A stretch of 15,794 bases of DNA, from positions 1 to 15,794 of the forward strand of contig JALNXB010000042.1 in the NCBI GenBank assembly GCA_023230585.1, given 5' to 3'. Under the pieces are notes generated by a model. That model searched no databases. It saw only the letters and a list, made by a program, of their open reading frames with translations, and was not told where the DNA came from. Below are positions 7,015-14,500 of the stretch, in pieces (the stretch's first letter is position 1; the number at the start of each line of letters is the position of its first letter). Position numbers and translations under genes: made by a program. Source of the DNA: a bacterium (GTDB taxonomy: Bacteria > Ratteibacteria > UBA8468 > B48-G9 > JAFGKM01).

Positions 7015-10000
7015 TTTATGTCTGTTAAAGTAACTTTAATGCTTTTTTTAGAGTAAAAAGAATACCCAGTAAACGTGTCGTCAAAATTAAATATAGCCCT
7101 TGTGTTCTTATCTATTGTTGGGCAATCTTTAGTAGGTATAAAATCTTCATTGTATCTAACAATATCAGAAAACCTAAGGTTATCTATACATCCTTCAAAA
7201 GGTCCGATTGAAATATTCTTATTTTCATCCACAATATTGATTTTGTTTTGCCCTGTTAAAGGAGTAACACCATAAGAAGCTCTTTTATATAAGAGTTTTG
7301 TTCCATCAACAAAAATAGAAAAATCCCCTTCTGTTCCTTTCTCGCCATCTATTATATCCCAAGTGCAAGCAATGTGAACCCATTTATCTGCATCAAAGAA
7401 ATATTCGCCTTGATATCCAGGACCCGCGCCGAATTGCTCTTTTTTGTCTGTTGTGAGAGAAATTTGAAGCCGACTAAAAAGGTTTCTCACTCCTCCCATT
7501 GACCAGTATTTATGGAGAAACTTTATATGAGGGGCAGTAATCAAAGGAAAATCTTTTATAGTAAAAGGAAATAGGATTATTTCGTTGGTAGAAATATCAG
7601 GTTTAAACCAAAACTCTACTGTGCCTACCATACCTGGAAAATATGTATACCCACCTTGCGGAAGTTTTTCGCCTGTATCAAAAACAAGTTGGTTGTTAGA
7701 TGTGAGTTTTGCTGATTTGCCAGAGATACCTTTCGTAAACTCTGTTAATGTTTGAGTTTTCTTCTGAGGGGTGTCTTGTATTGTTAGAGATGCAGAGTAG
7801 GTTTCTGGAAATAGGTTAGGCAACCCAAATGTTACAACAGGTTCTATATTTAAAAACTTGTAAAAAGCAGAGAAAGTTGCACCTTTGAAATTATGTGTGT
7901 AAGGTTCTATACTCCAAACACCTCCTTTTCCTTCAACAGGGATTATTATTTTCCCAGTATTTTCTTTAGCAATATTTACCGCTACTGAACCATCAGGTCT
8001 TTTTATGCAAGCAAAACTTGATACATATATTTCAAGATTTTTAAGGTTTGCAGGTACCTGAAAAAATATAGGCATACCTTCACCTGCTCGCCCGTAAGCC
8101 CCTTCGCCTGACCGTCGTATTGGTGTGCCTGATGGCGCCCATAAACCTTCTGGGCAATATAAGGCAGCTTGCGCCCCTGTAATATCCAGTAACGTGAAAG
8201 GTTCTCTCCCACCTGTTGAAAGAAAGTATAGACCGTTGGGCGTTTTAGCTGGTAAAGTTATATAAGCGTGGTAGATATCGTCAGGTTGTAAAACAAGACG
8301 TTCAGGCCACTGAACTCTCTTCTCAATCTCAATTTTTACATCTTTTAGGGGGGTGTTTTTAGGTAGGTCGGGGTACTTAGAAATTTCAAGTTTAACATCA
8401 GGCCTTAAAGTAGTAAAATAAAAACTGAGTTTTGTTTCTGTGCCTTTTTTATGGTTGAATAAAATTTTTGCTTGAGTGGTATCCTTTGATTTTATCACTA
8501 AAGGAGTTCTTTTGTTACTCCACCCTTTTTCAGATACCAATTTTAAAGCAGTAGGTAATCCTATAAAAGGGTTGTGCCAATCAACCTCTGTTAAACTTGT
8601 GGGTAAATTTTTCCAGTCGAGAGGGTTTTTTGGGAGTTTTGATAAAACGTCTTCAATAGAATATTTCTCGACATAGTATAAAGCGTCATAAAGGGTCTGT
8701 TCAGCGGCTCTTCGGAAACGTTCATCTCCGCTAAGCCAGTAAGCAATAGAGGTAGTAAAACCATCATAATTTTTATGAGCGATTGGGTTATATCTTCTGT
8801 CAAAACGATATCTCTGGTCCATAAGTTTTAGGAAAGCCTCTTTTGCAAGTTCATCTTTTGTTTCAAGGTAGTATTCAGCTGTATTGTGGCTGGTACGGTG
8901 GTCTTTATACATTGTTCCGTAACTATTTTGAAACATTTTTATACCGTTTTGGCTTGTTAAATCGAACATTGAATGGGCAACTTCATTTGCCATATTAACT
9001 ATATCTTTATCCCAGTCGATTATTGACAAGGTTACAAGTTCTCTTACAACTTTTGATTGGTTTACTTGTATTGCTTGGTTTATTTTCCAATCTTTTTTTA
9101 CAGATTCTTTTATCATTTTCAGAAGTTCATAAGAGCGTTCGTCGCCTGTTAAGAAATATTCCATAAGCCAGCATCCAATCTCGCCAGCACTTATAACATA
9201 AAGACTGCTTGTTTGTCCCCATACAAAAGGTAGGTTGCTACCTTCACGAGAAAAAGACATAAATCTACCTTGTTTTTTAGGATTGTTTGGGACAGAGTGG
9301 TGTATTAGGTACCAATCTCCTGTGAAACGGCTAAATTTGTGGGCATAGTCGTAATATGTTCTTTCACCGCTACGAGCATAAAGACGCCACGGTTCTCGCC
9401 TTACACCATAACGGTCTACTTGAGTTAGTATATGAAAAGTTGGCATTATTCTACCTGAAACAGACTGATAGTACCAGGTTGTAAAGTCGCCCCATCCAAT
9501 AAACCCAGTAAGTGGAAAGGCTTTATATGGCAACAGATACCTTTGCCAACATTCAGATATCATTGCTTCTTCTCGGGGGAAATTTTGTACATCTTTATGG
9601 AGCATTGGGTAACCCATTGCTTCTGTTCTACATAGCCATACAGGGTCTGCAAGTGTAAGTGGAGCTCTTGCGGCTGTTGTTGCTGTCTGTTTTACTTTTT
9701 CTGGGTTATATGTACCCTGGTGTGGTAAAAACCATATATCGTGAGTTCTTGCTGAACCCTGAGCATTACTTTCAAACTCAGAAAGTTTTTTTACGCCGGG
9801 ACTGCTTAGCCCTTTTTCTGCCCAGGTTTGCCAATAGTCTTTAACAAGGGTTTTTCCACGAAAATCTAACTCTTTGCCTGAGCGTCCTGACCAGAAAACT
9901 GCTCTTGCACCTTTTTCTCCAAAAGATATTTCTTTAGGAAACCTTTCTGCAAGCCATGGCATTACAACTGTTATACCAAAATTATCATAATCTCCATAAG

Positions 10001-10964
10001 CCCAGTCTCCTAAAGTTTTGATTTCTGAGATAACTGTATCTATGTTATTTACTCTTTTTCCTATAAATGCTTTATATGTTCTCTCTGCAAAATGAGGATA
10101 ATCTGCCTGTAGAAAATATATATCTGCCCCTTCGAAAGGAGTTTTTTTAACCTCAATATTTGTTGTTTCTCCGAGTGCAGAATATATATCAACGGGATTG
10201 GAAGGTGTTTTAAACTCAAGACCATAATCTTTAAACCAGACCTTATTTGTATCTTCTGTAAATATAAGTGTGTGTGTTATTTTGATATAAGGTACGCCCG
10301 CGGTAAAGTAAAACCATACATCTGCTCTTGCAAGTTTCTCGCCGGCGGTGGTTACATACCAGCCAGAACGTTTAATTGCTAAACGGTTAGGTCCTTCTTT
10401 AAGTACCTCATTTGTTATTTCTGCTGCCTCTCCTGATACTCTTGCTTCTCTTCTGGAATTGTCAATCAAATAGGCACCTGCTCCAGAGTTTTTTAATACC
10501 TGCCTTTTCTCTTTACCGGAAATAAGCCAACCTTCTTCAGGGAGAAGTTGGTTTTTATCAAATCTATATATTGCAACTCCTGTGTTTACCTCAAATCCAC
10601 CGTTGGCTTGTTCTGTTACCTTTAATGGGTTGGGGTATTCACCTCTTTTGATATCTTTTCCAAACTCTACCCTGTAATTACCTTGTGGGGATGCTGTAAA
10701 CCCTGCCAATGTCCATCTAATGCTACCATCGCGCCAGGTTGCCGTTACATCTATCTGAGAAGGTACTTCTCTCTCGCCACTCATTATTCTTATACAAGAA
10801 GAATCTATAAGTTCGCCTTCTGGGAAAGGTATGCTGGCAATTATAGGCCAAGGAGCATTTAATCCTGATATATCATTGATTCTTATAGGGAATTCCCCTG
10901 CTTTCAATGTTAAACTAAACAGAAGAAAAAAAACAATAAGAAAAGACTTCTTTATCTTATCCAT
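7008..10964 (-). CDS. Secreted PcRGLX/YetA-like exo-lyase-like protein (PL26 type) with C-terminal LamG domain
   Basis: A 1318-residue exported protein with a signal peptide at about 1-22 (FLIVFFLLFSLTLKA, then GE). The next 100 residues match the N-terminal RIFT-barrel of rhamnogalacturonan exolyase/YetA-like proteins: PWPIIASIPFPEGEL, VPSQIDVTATWRDGSIRW, then a GNYRVEFG close. A beta-sandwich and an alpha/alpha-toroid rich in W, Y and H follow (WGDFTTWYYQ, YARSGERTYYDYAHKF, SHNTAEYYLETKDEL, roughly 480-830). More beta domains and a LamG-like module follow from about 1075 to the end (GTVEFWFKPD, FSIFVDGTKL, CIDNLRFSDIVRY). The likely role is outer-surface or periplasmic depolymerisation of an acidic polysaccharide, inferred from architecture only. 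The start has AAGGAG. It heads a two-gene operon with the beta-helix gene 9 bases downstream. Confidence 0.7.
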   Translation of the reverse strand: MDKIKKSFLIVFFLLFSLTLKAGEFPIRINDISGLNAPWPIIASIPFPEGELIDSSCIRIMSGEREVPSQIDVTATWRDGSIRWTLAGFTASPQGNYRVEFGKDIKRGEYPNPLKVTEQANGGFEVNTGVAIYRFDKNQLLPEEGWLISGKEKRQVLKNSGAGAYLIDNSRREARVSGEAAEITNEVLKEGPNRLAIKRSGWYVTTAGEKLARADVWFYFTAGVPYIKITHTLIFTEDTNKVWFKDYGLEFKTPSNPVDIYSALGETTNIEVKKTPFEGADIYFLQADYPHFAERTYKAFIGKRVNNIDTVISEIKTLGDWAYGDYDNFGITVVMPWLAERFPKEISFGEKGARAVFWSGRSGKELDFRGKTLVKDYWQTWAEKGLSSPGVKKLSEFESNAQGSARTHDIWFLPHQGTYNPEKVKQTATTAARAPLTLADPVWLCRTEAMGYPMLHKDVQNFPREEAMISECWQRYLLPYKAFPLTGFIGWGDFTTWYYQSVSGRIMPTFHILTQVDRYGVRREPWRLYARSGERTYYDYAHKFSRFTGDWYLIHHSVPNNPKKQGRFMSFSREGSNLPFVWGQTSSLYVISAGEIGCWLMEYFLTGDERSYELLKMIKESVKKDWKINQAIQVNQSKVVRELVTLSIIDWDKDIVNMANEVAHSMFDLTSQNGIKMFQNSYGTMYKDHRTSHNTAEYYLETKDELAKEAFLKLMDQRYRFDRRYNPIAHKNYDGFTTSIAYWLSGDERFRRAAEQTLYDALYYVEKYSIEDVLSKLPKNPLDWKNLPTSLTEVDWHNPFIGLPTALKLVSEKGWSNKRTPLVIKSKDTTQAKILFNHKKGTETKLSFYFTTLRPDVKLEISKYPDLPKNTPLKDVKIEIEKRVQWPERLVLQPDDIYHAYITLPAKTPNGLYFLSTGGREPFTLLDITGAQAALYCPEGLWAPSGTPIRRSGEGAYGRAGEGMPIFFQVPANLKNLEIYVSSFACIKRPDGSVAVNIAKENTGKIIIPVEGKGGVWSIEPYTHNFKGATFSAFYKFLNIEPVVTFGLPNLFPETYSASLTIQDTPQKKTQTLTEFTKGISGKSAKLTSNNQLVFDTGEKLPQGGYTYFPGMVGTVEFWFKPDISTNEIILFPFTIKDFPLITAPHIKFLHKYWSMGGVRNLFSRLQISLTTDKKEQFGAGPGYQGEYFFDADKWVHIACTWDIIDGEKGTEGDFSIFVDGTKLLYKRASYGVTPLTGQNKINIVDENKNISIGPFEGCIDNLRFSDIVRYNEDFIPTKDCPTIDKNTRAIFNFDDTFTGYSFYSKKSIKVTLTDIKR

Positions 10965-10991
10965 TTTAACTCCTTTATCTGTTTTTTCCCC

Positions 10992-11112
10992 TACTATTGT
11001 TTATATCCTCGCCTTGTCGCCGTTTTTGTGGCGTTGCGAGGAGCGTTTTATTCCATAGTTTTCATAGGAATTGCGACGTGGCAATCTTCGTCTTTATCAT
11101 TGTTCTTATTTC
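10992..11112 (+). repeat. R1 dispersed repeat, copy 3
   Basis: It starts near TTGTTTATATCCTCGCCTTG, continues GTCGCCGTTTTTGTGGCGTT and GCGAGGAGCG, then GCGACGTGGCAATC and TTCGTCTTTATC. It is the longest clean copy and lies in the leader of the lyase-like gene, in antisense orientation to it. It differs from copy 2 mainly by about 20 extra bases in the middle, bordered by TTCC and GGAA. Confidence 0.65.
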
Positions 11113-11151
11113 GTGAAAAAAGTATGTGTCTATGAACGAATTAGGGGTGCT
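11113..11151 (-). repeat. R2 dispersed repeat, copy 3
   Basis: Its plus-strand sequence matches 15671-15710 at most positions: GTGAAAAAAG, then ATGTGT, then GAACGAATTA, ending GGTGCT or close to it. Its complement matches the R2 copies at 263 and 2727. Confidence 0.6.
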
Positions 11152-11162
11152 GCTACAACTCA

Positions 11163-11297
11163 AGTAAGAACCTGCTTGTACTGGAATCTCTGAAAACCTT
11201 CTAAACTCAAATCTATAAGTCCCAGTATTATAGGCATAAGGTTACCGTTGTAGTGCCATATGTTGTTCTGATTTCCTTTGAACTTCCTTTTTTTATC
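11163..11297 (-). pseudogene. Possible coding remnant directly after the UroD-family gene
   Basis: Past its TGA stop the UroD-family frame stays open for about 44 codons, ending at a second TGA near 11163. The residues (IWHYNGNLMPIILGLIDLSL and so on) and codons (ATA, AGA, CTT) look protein-like. It has no ribosome binding site or start and I recognise no family. Part of the far end (AAGAACCTGCTTG) resembles 12506-12518 and may be repeat. It could be a chance open stretch; the rest of 10965-11297 is repeats. Confidence 0.2.
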
Positions 11298-12464
11298 TCA
11301 CTTTAAGTTCATTCTGGGAAATTTTCCTTCAGGGTTTCCGCACATATCGTGAAGAAGTGTCATAAATTTGCACAGGTTTTCAAAAGTGGCAAGGGGCTGT
11401 ATAGAGTGGTCGGTGTTGGGAAAATAATATCCTTCTTTCATCATAGGTATAGCTTTGTCCATTATTTCCTTTTCTATAAGATTTGCATTACCTGCGTTTA
11501 GCACTTCTTTCTCAAGCCAACCGCAAAAAATGAATTTCTGATGTTTTTTGCGAAGTGTGAAAAGGTCGTTGCTAGCTTTAACTTTGCAAGGGAAAAGTCC
11601 ATTAACTCCGTAACGGCTGAATATCTCCGTAAGCTCCATTATATTTCCATCTGAATCTACTGCGACCATATCTACCCCGCTTGAAGCGGCACAATCGCAG
11701 ACCTCCCTGTACCCCTGACCAAAAAATTTGTCGAATTGCTCTGGAGATATCAGCATACCATGGTTGTAACACATATCTTCCCACTTAAAAACTATTTCGG
11801 GTTTAAGACGTTCTATGAGAGGGAAAATGTATTTCCGCGCATACTCAAGGGCTCTGTCTGTAATTTCCTGCACCAGTTCTGGATCGTCATAGAAAATGAG
11901 GCTTACATTTTCGGTTCCAAATAAATTGCGGATATCCCCGTAGCCACGTATTCCTGGATTTATTAAAAGAGGATAATCTCTGTTGTCAAAACGTTTACAG
12001 TTTTCTTCAATCTCTTCTTTTGACATAAACGTTTTAGGTACAGTGGGGGATTTGTAGAACTCCCATGATTTTCTATCCGTTAAAGGGTATTTTATAAATT
12101 CTGGCATACCGTAAGCCCTCGTATTACCTTCCATTTGGCGTCGGATTATCGAGCCGTTTTCCGATTCGGTTATCTCGTACCCGTTTTCAATTCTCGTGGT
12201 TGTCTTGAAACCTTCCATACCGCTGGCTATATAAAAATCAAGAGATGTCGGTCCCATTGTTCCCCAGTAGTCTTTCCAGCTTTCAACATCTCTCTCCCCA
12301 TTTTTATGGCGTCCTACGTAAGCGGGCATACCAGTTGCAACCAGCCTGTCGAGGACGTAATCTGTTGGCGGTAGGCTCAGGCTGGAACCTTGGAAACCGA
12401 AGATAGGCATATAGTAGGGTTTTTCAAAATGTGCGACAGCTTTAAATCTTTCTCTGTTATTCAT
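11298..12464 (-). CDS. UroD-family protein (uroporphyrinogen decarboxylase / corrinoid methyltransferase superfamily)
   Basis: A 388-residue cytoplasmic TIM-barrel protein. The start MNNRERFKAVAHFEKP is the typical opening of the UroD-like paralogues common in Lentisphaerae and related phyla, and the C-terminal EGYYFPNTDHSIQP followed by FENL is equally typical. It is probably not the heme enzyme: the N-terminal signature differs. The His-x-Cys zinc motif of MtaA-type methyltransferases is not evident either; where related proteins have GGIDKRAL, this one has CGWLEKEVL. I use the ATG at 12464; an in-frame TTG lies at 12476 with GAGG 12 bases upstream of it, while the ATG has no clear ribosome binding site. 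It stands alone between repeat-rich spacers, next to exported polysaccharide proteins. A role in sugar or methyl-group metabolism is inference. Confidence 0.8.
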   Translation of the reverse strand: MNNRERFKAVAHFEKPYYMPIFGFQGSSLSLPPTDYVLDRLVATGMPAYVGRHKNGERDVESWKDYWGTMGPTSLDFYIASGMEGFKTTTRIENGYEITESENGSIIRRQMEGNTRAYGMPEFIKYPLTDRKSWEFYKSPTVPKTFMSKEEIEENCKRFDNRDYPLLINPGIRGYGDIRNLFGTENVSLIFYDDPELVQEITDRALEYARKYIFPLIERLKPEIVFKWEDMCYNHGMLISPEQFDKFFGQGYREVCDCAASSGVDMVAVDSDGNIMELTEIFSRYGVNGLFPCKVKASNDLFTLRKKHQKFIFCGWLEKEVLNAGNANLIEKEIMDKAIPMMKEGYYFPNTDHSIQPLATFENLCKFMTLLHDMCGNPEGKFPRMNLK

Positions 12465-12508
12465 TTTTCTGAACAAATATTAAGTTAACCTCGTCTCGCC
12501 TATTGAGA

Positions 12509-12566
12509 ACCTGCCTGCATAAATCTTTTGTGCAGGTAGACCCTTCTTCACACTATACAAAGAAGG
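12509..12566 (-). other. Two tandem hairpins in the leader of the UroD-family gene
   Basis: On the minus strand CCTTCTT pairs with AAGAAGG (12542-12548 with 12560-12566), followed by CCTGCA with TGCAGG (12514-12519 with 12531-12536). The second can slip to ACCTGC with GCAGGT (12509-12514 with 12532-12537). They lie about 45-100 bases before the start. This could be a structured leader or another dispersed repeat; I recognise no riboswitch class. Confidence 0.4.
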
Positions 12567-12631
12567 TTGAGGTTTATCCTTTAAAAAATTCAGTTAAACT
12601 TTATCAATATCCTTACAAATAGTTAAATTTA

Positions 12632-12667
12632 ATTCGTAAATATTCGTAAAAACCGTCATTATAATGA
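12632..12667. promoter_or_regulatory. Phased direct repeat and palindrome, candidate operator
   Basis: ATTCGTAAA occurs at 12632-12640 and 12642-12650, a 10-base period of one helical turn, followed by the perfect 12-base palindrome TCATTATAATGA at 12656-12667. They sit about 170-200 bases before the UroD-family start and 100 past the DUF47 stop. On the minus strand a T5 run follows the palindrome, so a weak terminator is an alternative. No other gene is seen in 12465-12766. Confidence 0.3.
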
Positions 12668-12766
12668 TAGAAACAAGCCTCCTCCGGTAAACGATACTTA
12701 GAGAGGATTACTACATGGTATCACTATAATAGATAGAGGGTAAGAGTTTAACAGTTTTTGTATCTC

Positions 12767-13447
12767 TTATATCATTCTTTTTACTGCAATAATACTAAGA
12801 ACATCTGCTACTTCTTCAGAAAGGTCTGAGATACAACCTATCTCAGTAACAAGTTCTTTAAGGAGTATTTTTTCTCCAAGTTGGTATTCTGAAGAAAAAA
12901 TCATTCTAATAAGTTCCCTCTCTTTTCTATCAGAAAAACTCTCTTTCTCATCTACTTCTTTTACACAATTTTTTACATCCCTTGTATTTGTAAAAAGAAT
13001 TTTAAAACCTTTAATAGCACTAACATAAGCTTCCATATTTATATCTATAAGATTTTTGAATTCTGTATGAAACTCATCTGGAATTAAGAGGCTTTCTGTT
13101 TCAATCTGATACAGAACAGATTGAGCTTTGTTAAAAACCTTGTCTATCGATTCTATAACTTCAAGAATATCTCCTCTTGATTCTGGAATAAGGGATTTTT
13201 CATAAAAGGAGATTTCTATATCTCGTCTTGTGTCGTCCGCTTTTGACTCTGCTGAATGGGTTTCATCTATAAGTTTTATAAATAGGTCTGTTATTCCTTC
13301 TTCAAAATATATTGATATGGTTTTATTAAAAAGCCGTATACTTTCATACATCTGTAAAAGATACTCTTCAACCATAAGATATATGGCATTGGTTTTTCTT
13401 CTAAAGAAAGAAAACCAAACTTTCCTTGGTTCTATTTTTTCAGACAT
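12767..13447 (-). CDS. DUF47 (PhoU-like, Pit accessory) protein
   Basis: A 226-residue, almost entirely helical cytoplasmic protein of the TIGR00153/DUF47 family. The opening (VWFSFFRRKTNAIYLMVEEY), the helix with HSAESKADDTRRDIE (residues about 73-87), the stretch IESIDKVFNKAQSV and the acidic late helix are characteristic. Family members usually sit beside a PiT transporter and are thought to modulate it. Here it follows DAHP synthase by 9 bases, with AGAGG overlapping that stop codon, so it is cotranscribed with aromatic biosynthesis genes; the only PiT gene in view is 10 kb downstream. Family is confident, partner assignment is inference. Confidence 0.88.
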   Translation of the reverse strand: MSEKIEPRKVWFSFFRRKTNAIYLMVEEYLLQMYESIRLFNKTISIYFEEGITDLFIKLIDETHSAESKADDTRRDIEISFYEKSLIPESRGDILEVIESIDKVFNKAQSVLYQIETESLLIPDEFHTEFKNLIDINMEAYVSAIKGFKILFTNTRDVKNCVKEVDEKESFSDRKERELIRMIFSSEYQLGEKILLKELVTEIGCISDLSEEVADVLSIIAVKRMI

Positions 13448-13456
13448 ATATTCCTC

Positions 13457-14479
13457 TTAGAGTTTTTTACCAACTGCTTTAGCAACAGGCTCAATTTCTT
13501 TCATAAAATCTGCAAACATTTCAGGATTTAAAGATTGGAAACCATCAGAAAGGGCCATCTCTGGTTGTGGATGAACCTCTATAATAAGTCCATCTGCCCC
13601 TGCAGCAATAGCCGCTTTACTCATAGGCAATATAAGGTCTCTTCTGCCTGTTCCATGGCTTGGGTCAACAAAGACAGGAAGGTGAGTCTCTTTTTTTAAT
13701 ACTGGCACCGCACACAGGTCAAGGGTGTTTCTTGTAAAGTGGGAATCAAATGTTCTTATACCTCTTTCACAAAGTATTACTTCTTTGTTTCCACCTTTTA
13801 AAATATATTCTGTACAACTTAAAAATTCTGAAATTGTTGCAGAAAAAGCTCTCTTTAGAAGGACAGGTTTTTTTACTTTTCCAACCTTCTGCAACAACCT
13901 ATAATTGAACATATTTCTTGTTCCTATCTGTAAAATATCTGCTACTTCCATAACTCCGTCAACCTCTTCGGGAGAAAGAACCTCTGTGATTACTGGTATA
14001 TTATATTTTCTTTTTGCTTCTCTAAGAATTTGAAGCCCTTCAAAACCAAGTCCGTCAAAAGAATAAGGAGAAGTTCTTGGTTTAAATGCGCCTCCTCTTA
14101 ACATCTTTGCTCCAGAGTTTTGAACAAGTTTTGCAGTTTTTAATAGTTGTTGTTCACTTTCTATTGAGCAAGGTCCTGCAATAATGGTAAGGTTGTCTCC
14201 TCCAATTTTTAGGTCACCGATTTTTATAATAGTATCTTCTGGGCGGAACTCTCTACTTGCAAGTTTGTACTCTTTTAAGATACTTATTACGTTTGAAACA
14301 CCGGGAAGGATTTTGAAAACTTCATCAGGCACTCCTCTTGTATCTCCAATAAGACCTATAATAGTTTTTTCAGCACCTTCACTATAATTTACATCAAAAC
14401 CAAAAGATTTAATCTTTTTTATTACGTTATCTATATCCTTTTTAGTAGCAGTTGAACTCATTATAATTATATCAGCCAT
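13457..14479 (-). CDS. aroF: 3-deoxy-7-phosphoheptulonate (DAHP) synthase, type I-beta with N-terminal regulatory domain
   Basis: A 340-residue enzyme condensing phosphoenolpyruvate and erythrose 4-phosphate, the first step of the shikimate pathway. Residues 1-70 form the ferredoxin-like (ACT-like) regulatory domain known from Thermotoga maritima; the TIM barrel follows. Metal ligands fall where expected: Cys104 in AGPCS, His275 in DPSH, Glu301 in EVH and Asp312 in SDG. GGAFKPRTSPYSF (129-141) binds phosphoenolpyruvate. Where relatives often have KRG, this has KRAFSATI. A strong GGAGG precedes the ATG. It sits 21 bases after pheA, fitting coordinated phenylalanine supply; the N-terminal domain implies feedback inhibition by an aromatic amino acid. 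Confidence 0.96.
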   Translation of the reverse strand: MADIIIMSSTATKKDIDNVIKKIKSFGFDVNYSEGAEKTIIGLIGDTRGVPDEVFKILPGVSNVISILKEYKLASREFRPEDTIIKIGDLKIGGDNLTIIAGPCSIESEQQLLKTAKLVQNSGAKMLRGGAFKPRTSPYSFDGLGFEGLQILREAKRKYNIPVITEVLSPEEVDGVMEVADILQIGTRNMFNYRLLQKVGKVKKPVLLKRAFSATISEFLSCTEYILKGGNKEVILCERGIRTFDSHFTRNTLDLCAVPVLKKETHLPVFVDPSHGTGRRDLILPMSKAAIAAGADGLIIEVHPQPEMALSDGFQSLNPEMFADFMKEIEPVAKAVGKKL

Positions 14480-14500
14480 TTTGAACCTCCGTTGTAAATA

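Noticed and set aside
2847..10964. The two giant genes as one frameshifted gene
   Set aside because: Each has its own signal peptide, strong ribosome binding site and complete domain set, so they are two proteins.
11000..11024. Promoter for the lyase-like gene, with TATAAA on the minus strand as -10
   Set aside because: No acceptable -35 hexamer lies about 17 bases upstream, and the sequence is part of the R1 repeat.
11298..11300. TGA read as a sense codon, as in some candidate phyla
   Set aside because: The protein already ends at the family's usual place and other genes here contain normal Trp codons; one open stretch is not evidence for recoding.
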